Source: an uncultured Corynebacterium sp.
GTDB lineage: Bacteria; Actinomycetota; Actinomycetes; Mycobacteriales; Mycobacteriaceae
Direction of reading: 5' to 3'
NCBI GenBank assembly: GCA_915275065.1
Contig: CAJZGD010000053.1
Span: forward strand, 1-12,040
DNA: 12,040 nucleotides
Part shown: positions 5,029 to 12,040 of the stretch, in pieces
How the letters are laid out: the number at the start of each line of letters is the position of its first letter
Numbering within the stretch: position 1 is the first letter of the stretch
Notes under the pieces: model-generated
What the model was told of the DNA's origin: nothing
Databases searched by the model: none
What the model saw: only the letters and a program-made list of their open reading frames with translations
Made by a program: the position numbers and the translations under genes

Positions 5029-7677
5029 ATGGCTGAAAATAACCGCGCAGACAAACTACCCAAATCGTGGGATCCCGCAACCGTCGAAAGTGCCCTCTAC
5101 CAGGAATGGGTGGACCGAGGCTACTTTACCGCCGACGTGAATTCCCCCAAACCGGCGTTTAGTATTGTCCTGCCGCCGCCCAACGTTACCGGCCAATTAC
5201 ACATGGGGCACGCCCTCGACCACACCCTCATGGATGCCATAGCCCGCCGCAAACGCATGCAAGGCTATGAAGTGTTATGGCTCCCCGGCATGGATCACGC
5301 CGGCATCGCCACCCAATCCAAGGTGGAGGCCCGGCTGAAAGAAACCGAAGGAAAAACCCGCTGGGACTACAGCCGGGAAGAATTCATTGCCAAGGTATGG
5401 GAATGGAAGCGCGAATTTGGCGGCACCATCGGCGAGCAAATGCGCGCCATCGGCGACTCCGTCGACTGGTCCCGGGAACGCTTCACCCTCGACGAGGGCC
5501 TATCCCGGGCAGTCCAGACCATTTTTAAGCAACTCTACGATCGGGGGCTTATCTATCGGGCGCACCGCCTTATTAACTGGTCGCCGGTGCTCGAAACCGC
5601 AGTCTCCGACATTGAGGTGGTGTACAAAGACGTCGATGGGGAACTGGTCTCCATTCGCTACGGCTCGTTAGACGATGATCAACCCCATGTCGTGGTCGCC
5701 ACCACCCGAGTGGAAACCATGCTTGGCGACGTGGCCGTGGCCGTCCACCCCGAAGATGAGCGGTACCGTGACCTGGTGGGTACCCGCCTGCCGCACCCCT
5801 TCATTCCCGACCGCAGCATGATCGTGGTCGCTGACGACTATGTGGACCCCGAATTCGGCACCGGCGCCGTGAAAATCACCCCGGCCCACGACCCCAACGA
5901 CTATGCCCTGGGGCTGCGCCACAACCTGGACATGCCCACCATCATGGATGCCACCGGGCACATCGCCGGTACCGGCACCATGTTCGACGGCATGGACCGG
6001 TTCGAAGCCCGGGTAAAAGTCCGGGAAGAACTCGCCAAGCAGGGCCGCATCGTTGCCGAAAAACGCCCCTACCAGCACTCCGTTGGGCACTCCGAACGTT
6101 CCGGGGAACCCATCGAACCCCGGCTCTCGCTGCAATGGTTCGTCAAAGTCGACGAACTGGCACGCATGGCCGGCGACGCCATCCGGGAAGGCGACACCAC
6201 AATACATCCCACATCGGCCGAACCCCGCTACTTCGACTGGGTAGACGACATGCACGACTGGACCATTTCCCGGCAACTCTGGTGGGGTCACCGCATCCCC
6301 ATCTGGTACGGGCCCGATGGGGAAGTAGTGTGCCTCGGCCCCGACGACGAGATTCCCGAGGGCTACACCCAAGACCCGGACGTGCTCGACACCTGGTTCT
6401 CCTCCGCCCTCTGGCCGTTCTCCACCATGGGTTGGCCCGAGAAAACCCCCGAGTTGGAGAAATTCTACCCAACATCCGTGCTGGTCACCGCCTACGACAT
6501 CTTGTTCTTCTGGGTGGCCCGCATGATGATGTTCGGCACCTTTGCTGGCCTCACCACCCCTGAAATCCTCGGGTCCGGCCGGGACGGGCGGCCCCAAATC
6601 CCATTCACCGACCTATTCCTCCACGGCCTGGTGCGCGACGAACACGGCCGGAAGATGAGCAAGTCATTGGGCAACGGCATCGACCCCATGGACTGGGTGG
6701 CCGAATACGGTGCCGACGCGCTCCGCTTCACCCTGGCCCGCGGCTCCAACCCGGGCGTGGACCTGCCGCTCGGCGCCGACGCCGCCCAAAGCTCCCGGAA
6801 CTTCGCCACCAAGCTCTTTAATGCCACCCGGTTTGCCCTCATGAACGGCGCCCACGTTGCCGGTATCCCAGACGCCGCCGATCTTACCGACGCCGACAAG
6901 TGGATCCTCGGCCGCTTGGAACAAGTGCGTGTCGCCGTCGACGACTACCTGGACCGCTACCAGTTTGCCAAGGCCAACGAGGCCCTGTACCAGTTCACCT
7001 GGAACGAGTTCTGCGACTGGTATCTGGAGATAGCGAAAGTCCAGCCGGGGGAGGTCACCCAGCGGGTCTTGGGCTATGTGCTCGACACCCTCCTGCGGCT
7101 CCTGCACCCCACCATGCCGTTCGTCACCGAAACCCTGTGGCGGGCCCTCACCGACCAGGAATCCCTCAATGTGGCAGCCTGGCCCACCCCCTCCGGCATT
7201 GCCCTGGACGATACTGCCGCCCGGCGCGTCGCCGACGTGGAAAAGCTGGTTACCGAGATCCGGCGGTTCCGGTCCGACCAGGGGGTGAAGCCCTCCCAGA
7301 AGGTGCCGGCCCAACTGGATTTCGCCGCCGTGGACCTGGACGGTCAGGAGCATGTGGTTCGGTCCCTCGCCCGGGTTACCGCGCCCGAGGCGGGTTTCGC
7401 TACGACCGCCGCCATTGAGGTGCGGCTTTCGGTGGGCACCGTGGTGGTGGCGTTGGACACGTCGGGCACCGTCGATAAGGCTGCGGAGCGGAAACGGTTG
7501 GAGAAGGATTTGGCTGCGCAGCAGAAAGAACTGGATTCCACCAGCAAGAAGCTGGCCAATGAGGCGTTTCTTGCCAAGGCCCCGGCCGCGGTGGTTGCGA
7601 AGATTACGGAGCGGCAGCGGATTGCCACGGAGGAAGTGGCGCGCATTAGCGCCCGGTTGCGAGAGCTTGAGGGCTAA
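5029..7677 (+). CDS. valS: Valyl-tRNA synthetase
   Basis: ValS attaches valine to tRNA(Val) using ATP in the cytoplasm. The 882-residue protein has the class I signature HMGH (58-61) following PPPNVTGQL, and KMSKS at 542-546. An inserted editing domain lies at about 190-340; it includes VVVATTRVETMLGD and TGAVKITPAHDPNDY, which hydrolyse misacylated Thr-tRNA(Val) in this family. An anticodon-binding helical domain follows at about 620-760. A charged C-terminal coiled coil (about 815-882, KRLEKDLAAQQKEL...ISARLRELE) contacts the tRNA. No T-box leader is seen: only 43 nt separate the upstream hairpin from the ATG, and there is no SD, so a leaderless start is likely. The gene heads an operon with folC and the DUF4233 gene. 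Codon choice changes near the 3' end, from C-ending codons to G/T-ending ones. Confidence 0.98.
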   Translation: MAENNRADKLPKSWDPATVESALYQEWVDRGYFTADVNSPKPAFSIVLPPPNVTGQLHMGHALDHTLMDAIARRKRMQGYEVLWLPGMDHAGIATQSKVEARLKETEGKTRWDYSREEFIAKVWEWKREFGGTIGEQMRAIGDSVDWSRERFTLDEGLSRAVQTIFKQLYDRGLIYRAHRLINWSPVLETAVSDIEVVYKDVDGELVSIRYGSLDDDQPHVVVATTRVETMLGDVAVAVHPEDERYRDLVGTRLPHPFIPDRSMIVVADDYVDPEFGTGAVKITPAHDPNDYALGLRHNLDMPTIMDATGHIAGTGTMFDGMDRFEARVKVREELAKQGRIVAEKRPYQHSVGHSERSGEPIEPRLSLQWFVKVDELARMAGDAIREGDTTIHPTSAEPRYFDWVDDMHDWTISRQLWWGHRIPIWYGPDGEVVCLGPDDEIPEGYTQDPDVLDTWFSSALWPFSTMGWPEKTPELEKFYPTSVLVTAYDILFFWVARMMMFGTFAGLTTPEILGSGRDGRPQIPFTDLFLHGLVRDEHGRKMSKSLGNGIDPMDWVAEYGADALRFTLARGSNPGVDLPLGADAAQSSRNFATKLFNATRFALMNGAHVAGIPDAADLTDADKWILGRLEQVRVAVDDYLDRYQFAKANEALYQFTWNEFCDWYLEIAKVQPGEVTQRVLGYVLDTLLRLLHPTMPFVTETLWRALTDQESLNVAAWPTPSGIALDDTAARRVADVEKLVTEIRRFRSDQGVKPSQKVPAQLDFAAVDLDGQEHVVRSLARVTAPEAGFATTAAIEVRLSVGTVVVALDTSGTVDKAAERKRLEKDLAAQQKELDSTSKKLANEAFLAKAPAAVVAKITERQRIATEEVARISARLRELEG

Positions 7678-7680
7678 ACC

Positions 7681-9165
7681 ATGGTGGAGTTTAACGATGA
7701 GGGTTTGAGCCTGCCTATTGATATGGGTGATGGTGCCGCGGCGGCGGATGCCGACAAGCCGGTGGTGCGGGAGGTGACCGCGGCGGACATGGCCGCGTTG
7801 GCCGAGGTGGAGGCCGAGTTGGATCAGCGGTGGAACGAAACCACGATTGATCCCACCTTGAGCCGCATGGAGTTGCTCATGGATTTGTTGGGCAACCCGG
7901 AGCGGTCGTTTGCCACGATCCATGTGGCCGGGACGAATGGGAAAACCTCCACGGTGCGGATGATTGAGTCGCTGATGCGGGCGTTTCATCGTCGCACCGG
8001 GCGGACCACGAGCCCGCATTTGCAATTGGTGACGGAGCGGATCGCTATTGATGGTCAGCCGCTGCATCCGCAGGATTATGTGCGGATTTGGCGGGAGATT
8101 CAGCCGTATGTGGAGATGGCCGATGCGGAGAGCGCGAAGCAGGGTGGGCCGCGGCTGTCGAAGTTTGAGGTGCTGACCGCCATGGCCTATGCGGCTTTCG
8201 CGGATGCGCCGGTGGATGTTGCCGTCGTCGAGGTGGGGTTGGGGGGCCGGTGGGATGCCACGAATGTGATTAATGCTGATGTGGCGGTGATTACCCCTAT
8301 TGGTTTGGACCACATGGATTATTTGGGGGATACCATTGCGGAGATTGCTGCGGAGAAGGCGGGCATTATTAAGCAGCGGTGGGATCTTGATGACCTGTTG
8401 ACGCCGCCCGATAATGTGGCGGTGATTGGGGAGCAGGATCCGGCGGCGCTCACGGTGGTGTTAGAGCGTGCGGTGGCGACGGATGCGGCGGTGGCCAGGT
8501 ACGGCATGGAGTTTGGGGTGGTGGAGTCGAGCATTGCGGTGGGGGGTCAGCAGGTGACTCTTCGGGGGCTTGGTGGCGAGTATCCCGATATTTTCCTGCC
8601 GCTTTCGGGGGCGCATCAGGCCCATAATGCGGCGGTGGCGTTGGCCGCGGTTGAGGCGTTTTTTGGGGCGGGTGCTGGTCGGAGCCTGGATCTTGATGTG
8701 GTTCGGGAGGGGTTTGCCGCGGTGGAGTCGCCGGGGCGGTTGGAGCGGGTTCGGTCCGCCCCAACGGTGTTTCTTGATGCGGCCCATAATCCGCATGGGG
8801 TGCGCGCCCTGGCCCTGGCTCTCGAACGTGATTTCGATTTCACTCGGCTGGTGGGGGTGGTGTCGGTGTTGGGGGATAAGGATGTTCGCGGGATTCTTCG
8901 GGAGTTGGAGCCGTGCCTGCACGAGTTGGTGGTGACCCAGAACACGAGCCCTCGGGTGTTGCCGGCCGAAGAGTTGGCCGATATAGCCCGGGAGATTTTT
9001 GGCGAGGAGCGGGTTCATGTGGCCCAGGATTTGCCGGGTGCGGTGGAGTTGGCCGTGGAGTTAGCGGAGGACACTGAGGTGCAGTCGGGTGCCGGGGTGA
9101 TTATTACCGGTTCCGTGGTGACGGCGGGGGAGGCCCGAACATTATTTGGAAAGGAGCCCGCATGA
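7681..9165 (+). CDS. folC: Folylpolyglutamate synthase / dihydrofolate synthase
   Basis: This Mur-ligase-family enzyme adds glutamate to dihydropteroate and to reduced folates with ATP, in the cytoplasm. The protein has 494 residues. Visible family marks are the P-loop GTNGKTS at 84-90, SPHLQLVTERI at 111-121 (the folate-binding region), the metal- and ATP-binding segment AVVEVGLGGRWDATNVI at 181-197, the inter-domain histidine region SGAHQAHNAAVA at 309-320, and DAAHNPHG at 366-373 of the C-terminal ligase domain. About 50 acidic residues precede the catalytic core. The ATG lies 3 nt after the valS stop, with GAGGG (7669-7673) inside the valS end as SD, so translation is probably coupled. 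The next gene overlaps its stop by 4 nt. Base use is strikingly G-rich on the coding strand compared with most of valS. Whether one or both FolC activities are present cannot be told from the sequence. Confidence 0.95.
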   Translation: MVEFNDEGLSLPIDMGDGAAAADADKPVVREVTAADMAALAEVEAELDQRWNETTIDPTLSRMELLMDLLGNPERSFATIHVAGTNGKTSTVRMIESLMRAFHRRTGRTTSPHLQLVTERIAIDGQPLHPQDYVRIWREIQPYVEMADAESAKQGGPRLSKFEVLTAMAYAAFADAPVDVAVVEVGLGGRWDATNVINADVAVITPIGLDHMDYLGDTIAEIAAEKAGIIKQRWDLDDLLTPPDNVAVIGEQDPAALTVVLERAVATDAAVARYGMEFGVVESSIAVGGQQVTLRGLGGEYPDIFLPLSGAHQAHNAAVALAAVEAFFGAGAGRSLDLDVVREGFAAVESPGRLERVRSAPTVFLDAAHNPHGVRALALALERDFDFTRLVGVVSVLGDKDVRGILRELEPCLHELVVTQNTSPRVLPAEELADIAREIFGEERVHVAQDLPGAVELAVELAEDTEVQSGAGVIITGSVVTAGEARTLFGKEPA

Positions 9166-9632
9166 GTGGGTCACATGGCGACGATTCGGTAGGTGCAGCC
9201 GGTGCGGCCGGCTCGGCGGATGCTGCGGTGGAGTATGGCCCGTTGGGGCCGGGTCACGCCCCCGTGAAGGACCCGCTGAAGGGGCTGCGGGGAGTGATGG
9301 CCGGTGCCATGGGCATGGAGGCCACGACGTTTTATTTGGCGCTCACGGTGATTCTGCGGGTTGATGGTGGCGCCTATTGGACCACTGTGAATTGGGTGTC
9401 GATCACAGTGTTGGCCACCTTGATGCTGGTGATGAGTTTTTTCCAGGGCAAGTCGTGGGCGGTGCCGGTGAATATTGGGTTGCAGGTTGTGGCCTTATTC
9501 GGGTTTATTATCCATCCCGCTGTTGGGGTGGTTGCAGTGCTGTTTGCCGTGGTCTGGTGGTACATTTTGTACCTGCGGCGGAATCTGCTGGAGCGGATGA
9601 AACGGGGATTGTTGACGACCCAGCACACCTAG
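9162..9632 (+). CDS. DUF4233 family four-helix membrane protein
   Basis: This is a small integral membrane protein of 156 residues. The hydrophilic, Gly/Ala-rich N-terminus (1-40) is followed by four predicted membrane helices at about 44-66, 78-94, 99-117 and 120-138, and a short basic tail (RRNLLERMKRG). I recognise it as the DUF4233 protein commonly found directly after folC in actinobacteria; its function is not known to me. The start overlaps the folC stop in an ATGA arrangement, with AAGGAG (9151-9156) 5 nt upstream, so it is the third gene of the valS-folC operon. Its last 125 nt lie opposite the end of the convergent membrane-protein gene. No terminator hairpin is evident after its stop. 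Confidence 0.88.
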   Translation: MSGSHGDDSVGAAGAAGSADAAVEYGPLGPGHAPVKDPLKGLRGVMAGAMGMEATTFYLALTVILRVDGGAYWTTVNWVSITVLATLMLVMSFFQGKSWAVPVNIGLQVVALFGFIIHPAVGVVAVLFAVVWWYILYLRRNLLERMKRGLLTTQHT

Positions 9633-10692
9633 TTGCCGGTTGCCGTTCGCCGTTGTTTGCGCTGGTCGCCGGCTCGTTGGTGGGGGTGATGGTGACGTTG
9701 GTGCTGGTGCGGCGGCGGGTGCGGTAGCCCATGACTCCAATGCTCACCAGGCTGATGAGGGCGATGAGGAGCAGCGGGCTGGCCATGGCGAGGGCGAGGG
9801 GGCGGACGAAGGCCCGGCCGGTGTGGGACACGATCGTCATAAAGGTGGGGATGCGCCACCAGTCGGTGAAATAATCCCCCACGAACCAGATGATGGTGAA
9901 GGCCATGGCCCAGAATATGCTGAATGGCGCCCAGATGCGGCGGCGCACCGGTCCGGTTTTGGGGAAGGCGAGCAGCACCATGCCCAGGAGCGCGAGCGTG
10001 GGCACGACCGCAACCCCCATGGGCGGCAGCACGAGGGTGAACCCCAGGTCGGCGCCGAGCAGTGCCCGCACCCTAATGTGTGCGAGCGCCACCAGGTAGT
10101 ATCCGATGACTGCGGTGCTGATCCACGCAAGCATCATGGTGTGCCGGCGGCTGCGTGTTGGTCGAGGGTAACTGGTGCTTGTCGACGCCGCGCCGGGTGT
10201 TGGGCTTTTCGACGCCCGTCGGGCGCGGATACCCAGCACAAGAATATAGGCGTAGGCTATTAATGCTAGTGTTCCGACGATGGTTGCGCACCACACCCAT
10301 GCGTGGGGGACACCCAGGTTCATAAGCCATCCTACCAGGGGAAAGTACTGGTTTTGGCCATCAATCGTGTCGGTGGGAAGCAAAGTCTCTAACAGGATCA
10401 TGGCCCAGAAAATCCCGAACGGGGTTCGCAGTTCCGACCATAAATGCCGGTAGCCGGGTGGGAAAATCCACAGGATCATACCGCTGGCAATGAGGGCCGG
10501 AATGTAGAGGGTGGATTGGTAAACCAGACCATAGAAAACCCAACCATACAGGCCAAAAATGGGGCGAAAGAGCAGACCAATATTGGGCACGAGAATAGCG
10601 GCCAAGAGCCACCAAAGCATCATGTAGTGGCGGGTGCTGCGGAGCCGACGGGCAGAGTAGTCATGAATGTGAGCGGCAGGTTGGGTGCTCAT
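9508..10692 (-). CDS. Membrane protein of unknown function with two homologous halves
   Basis: This is a 394-residue multi-pass membrane protein that I cannot assign to a named family. It consists of two related halves. RHYMMLWW (21-28) matches RHTMMLAW (183-190), and PFGIFWAM (91-98) matches PFSIFWAM (256-263). Each half has about four hydrophobic segments and ends in a basic stretch (IRARRASK at 155-162; YRTRRRTS at 323-330). A Pro/Ser/Thr-rich linker joins them (about 161-182). Residues beyond about 330 are hydrophilic, and from about 354 they are encoded antisense to the DUF4233 gene. That tail may be a lost-stop extension. The start at 10692 has no SD but a TTCACA-N18-TATCCT promoter ending 6 nt upstream, which suggests a leaderless mRNA. 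It is divergent from ndk and interrupts the folC-DUF4233-ndk order I know from Corynebacterium. A transporter, permease or sensor role are all open. Confidence 0.8.
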   Translation of the reverse strand: MSTQPAAHIHDYSARRLRSTRHYMMLWWLLAAILVPNIGLLFRPIFGLYGWVFYGLVYQSTLYIPALIASGMILWIFPPGYRHLWSELRTPFGIFWAMILLETLLPTDTIDGQNQYFPLVGWLMNLGVPHAWVWCATIVGTLALIAYAYILVLGIRARRASKSPTPGAASTSTSYPRPTRSRRHTMMLAWISTAVIGYYLVALAHIRVRALLGADLGFTLVLPPMGVAVVPTLALLGMVLLAFPKTGPVRRRIWAPFSIFWAMAFTIIWFVGDYFTDWWRIPTFMTIVSHTGRAFVRPLALAMASPLLLIALISLVSIGVMGYRTRRRTSTNVTITPTNEPATSANNGERQPATRCAGSSTIPVSSAPADSAAGTKCTTRPRQTALQPPQQRDG

Positions 10693-10698
10693 GGTGAC

Positions 10699-10728
10699 AG
10701 GATAAGCACCCGCAGACGTTTATGTGAA
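10699..10728 (-). promoter_or_regulatory. Promoter of the two-half membrane protein, leaderless
   Basis: On the minus strand TTCACA (10723-10728) resembles the -35 TTGACA at 5 of 6 positions. TATCCT (10699-10704) fits TANNNT, with an 18-nt spacer. The -10 ends 6 nt before the ATG, so the transcript should begin at the start codon. This is the best-formed promoter in the window. Confidence 0.55.
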
Positions 10729-10778
10729 AAAAGTTATGAATTGGTTATAGTTCAGGGGTAACGGCGGGAGATTTACGA

Positions 10779-10784
10779 TAAACT
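10779..10784 (+). promoter_or_regulatory. Candidate ndk promoter -10, leaderless or nearly so
   Basis: TAAACT ends 8 nt before the ndk ATG. TACGAT (10774-10779) overlaps it and could pair with TTCAGG (10751-10756) at 17 nt. No SD lies at a usable distance; the nearest purine run, GGGAG (10766-10770), is 22 nt from the ATG. Which hexamer is used cannot be decided. Confidence 0.4.
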
Positions 10785-10792
10785 TTTTCCCT

Positions 10793-11203
10793 ATGACTGA
10801 ACGTACCCTTATTCTGATCAAACCCGACGGTGTGAAGAACGGTCATGTGGGTGAGATCATTGCCCGCATCGAGCGCAAAGGCCTGAAATTTGTGGCCATG
10901 GACCTGCGGGTAGCCGACCGGGCTACCGCGGAAAAACACTATGCGGAACACGTCGATAAGCCATTTTTTGGCGAGCTTGTCGACTTCATTACATCTGCCC
11001 CGCTCGTTGCTGGTGTTATTGAAGGGCCGCGTGCCATTGATGCGTGGCGGCAGCTCGCCGGCGGCACCGACCCCGTGGGCAAGGCCACCCCCGGCACCAT
11101 CCGCGGCGACTTTGCCCTCAATGTTGCCGAAAACGTGGTACACGGCTCGGATTCACCGGAATCTGCTGCTCGGGAAATCGCCATCTGGTTCCCCAACCTA
11201 TAA
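10793..11203 (+). CDS. ndk: Nucleoside diphosphate kinase
   Basis: Ndk moves the gamma-phosphate between nucleoside triphosphates and diphosphates through a phosphohistidine, balancing (d)NTP pools in the cytoplasm. The protein has 136 residues, the standard size. The N-terminal TERTLILIKPDGVKNG is typical, with Lys10 in the active site. The catalytic histidine is His117 in NVVHGSDSPESA, the family signature. Arg and Asn positions in TPGTIRGDFALN (99-110) complete the nucleotide site. The ATG at 10793 gives a full-length family N-terminus but has no SD, in keeping with a leaderless transcript. The gene is monocistronic: a divergent gene lies upstream and a hairpin terminator with a short U-rich run lies 17 nt after its stop. 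Confidence 0.98.
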   Translation: MTERTLILIKPDGVKNGHVGEIIARIERKGLKFVAMDLRVADRATAEKHYAEHVDKPFFGELVDFITSAPLVAGVIEGPRAIDAWRQLAGGTDPVGKATPGTIRGDFALNVAENVVHGSDSPESAAREIAIWFPNL

Positions 11204-11220
11204 CCCCGCCCCAAACCATG

Positions 11221-11251
11221 GTCCCGACCCTCATGGTGGTCGGGACTTTCT
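11221..11251 (+). terminator. Intrinsic terminator after ndk
   Basis: GTCCCGACC (11221-11229) pairs exactly with GGTCGGGAC (11238-11246) over an 8-nt loop, followed by TTTCT (11247-11251). It begins 17 nt after the ndk stop. It is the only hairpin in the window with a U-rich run directly behind the stem in the direction of the gene it follows. Confidence 0.8.
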
Positions 11252-11288
11252 CGTGACAAATCACATAGTGACCGGGGTAGGCACACCA

Positions 11289-11294
11289 TAACCT
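11289..11294 (+). promoter_or_regulatory. Candidate -10 of the histidine kinase gene, leaderless
   Basis: TAACCT lies 7 nt before the ATG at 11302, and no SD is present between them. The -35 region (TAGTGA, 11266-11271, 17-nt spacer) matches TTGACA at only 3 of 6 positions. This fits a leaderless mRNA but is weak on its own. Confidence 0.35.
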
Positions 11295-11301
11295 GGACAT
11301 T

Positions 11302-12040
11302 ATGCGGGATTTCAATAAAACCACCATGGCGTTCACCGTGGTGTGGGTGATGTGGGGCATCATCAGCGTGAGCTACACCGGCTCCACCCGGGGTGTTTTC
11401 CTCCCCAGCATTGTTGCGTGGCTGGCGTTCTGCGGCACCCACTGGGCGGTTTTTCTCCTGGTGAAAAACCTCACCCCCTGGGTTGTGGCCCTTGTCATTG
11501 CCATCCAGCTTATTTTTGCCAGTGCCCTATGGCTGCTCATGCCTGGGCCGGTACTTCTGTTCATCGCCCCCTACCTCATCAACATGCTGGTTTTTACCCT
11601 ACCCGGGCTGAAAGCCGACCTGATAAGCGGCATTATTATTCTTTTTATTGCCAGCGGTATTAGCTTCATTGGTGACAAACCACCCATACGCATCATCAGT
11701 GTGCTTGTCGTCCTCACCGGCTATATCTTGGTCAGTAGGGTCACCGTGGAACTCAATGAAGAAAACGGCAAAGCCTTAAGCAAGGCCCACCAAGAGGCCG
11801 ATCGGGAACGCATTGCCCGCGACATCCACGACCTGTTAGGCCAATCCCTGACCGTGGTGGCGCTCAAAGCCCAAATCATTGAGCGGCTTTCCGCCGACCC
11901 GCATAATAAACAACAAGCGGCAGAAATCACCGCCATATCCCGGCAGGCTATCGGCGAACTCCGCTACACGGTTGCGCAACTCCGCTGCCACACCATGGAC
12001 GAAGAACTCGAAGCCGCCACCCAAGCCCTCGAAGCCGCCG
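11302..12040 (+). CDS. Membrane sensor histidine kinase, HisKA_3 (DesK/NarX-like) type, 3'-truncated
   Basis: The frame is open from the ATG at 11302 to the window end, giving 246 codons without a stop. The N-terminal part has about six hydrophobic segments (roughly 8-25, 32-54, 59-80, 82-101, 107-124, 130-147) with short loops, so any signal is probably sensed in or at the membrane. A linker helix then leads to the dimerisation and phosphoacceptor box RERIARDIHDLLGQSL, with His176 as the predicted phosphorylation site. This is the HisKA_3 pattern (H followed by D/E, then a hydrophobic helix). The ATP-binding HATPase domain must lie past the edge. Such kinases usually sit beside a NarL/LuxR-type response regulator, expected downstream. 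The start is supported by a TANNNT hexamer 7 nt upstream; ATG at 11326 is an alternative. The stimulus is unknown. Confidence 0.9.
   Translation, partial: MRDFNKTTMAFTVVWVMWGIISVSYTGSTRGVFLPSIVAWLAFCGTHWAVFLLVKNLTPWVVALVIAIQLIFASALWLLMPGPVLLFIAPYLINMLVFTLPGLKADLISGIIILFIASGISFIGDKPPIRIISVLVVLTGYILVSRVTVELNEENGKALSKAHQEADRERIARDIHDLLGQSLTVVALKAQIIERLSADPHNKQQAAEITAISRQAIGELRYTVAQLRCHTMDEELEAATQALEAA

Noticed and set aside
5668..6597. A 309-codon open frame on the minus strand inside valS
   Set aside because: It is the antisense shadow of the conserved ValS editing and catalytic region; the Gly/Val/His-rich product has no domain and no credible start signal.
6664..8313. A 549-codon open frame on the minus strand across the valS/folC junction
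   Set aside because: It lies wholly antisense to two clearly conserved genes. Its product is rich in His, Arg, Gly and Pro without a recognisable domain, as expected when GC-rich codons are read backwards.
9633..9727. A plus-strand frame after the DUF4233 gene whose product looks like a membrane helix ending in RRRVR
   Set aside because: It is antisense to the Thr/Asn/Pro-rich tail of the minus-strand membrane protein, whose complement reads as Gly/Val/Leu by codon chemistry. DUF4233 is already complete with four helices.
9640..10263. A 207-codon plus-strand frame
   Set aside because: It is antisense to the two-half membrane protein. The product is Gly/Glu/His-rich with no hydrophobic core, and no operon or start signal supports it.

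Overview
The window looks like a chromosomal segment of a Corynebacterium-type actinobacterium (order Mycobacteriales). Three things point there. There are two tandem ClpP paralogues, ClpP1 and ClpP2. The protein sequences are corynebacterial in character. From my knowledge of corynebacterial genomes, the order clpP1-clpP2 / clpX / TetR / mdh / valS-folC-DUF4233 / ndk is familiar. The identification rests on protein recognition and gene order, not on a database search.

Layout. Positions 1-1094: the 3' part of clpP1 and complete clpP2, in one operon. 1095-1280: a hairpin and the clpX leader. 1281-2564: clpX. 2565-2712: two hairpins between clpX and the convergent TetR gene. 2713-3486 (minus): a TetR-family regulator with a good Shine-Dalgarno (SD) sequence. 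3487-3970: a 484-bp divergent intergenic region holding a 20-bp palindrome (probable TetR operator), a long-range inverted repeat and the mdh leader. 3971-4945: mdh, closed by a perfect 13-bp hairpin. 5029-9632: a tightly packed valS-folC-DUF4233 operon (3-nt gap, then a 4-nt ATGA overlap). 9508-10692 (minus): a membrane protein of unknown function made of two homologous halves, whose end runs 125 nt antisense into the DUF4233 gene. 10693-10792: a compact divergent promoter region. 10793-11203: ndk with its terminator. 11302 to the window end: the 5' part of a membrane sensor histidine kinase, cut by the window edge.

Functionally most of this is housekeeping. ClpX unfolds substrates and passes them to the ClpP1P2 peptidase. 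Mdh serves the TCA cycle, ValS charges tRNA(Val), FolC glutamylates folates, and Ndk balances nucleoside triphosphates. The less ordinary parts are the TetR regulator with its operator, the duplicated membrane protein sitting between otherwise syntenic genes, and the histidine kinase after ndk.

I do not see a convincing new multi-gene system. The best leads are the duplicated membrane protein with its antisense tail overlap, the TetR operator region, and several genes that look leaderless (no SD, a TANNNT -10 hexamer 6-8 nt before the ATG). There is no tRNA, rRNA, CRISPR array, insertion sequence or phage gene that I can support.
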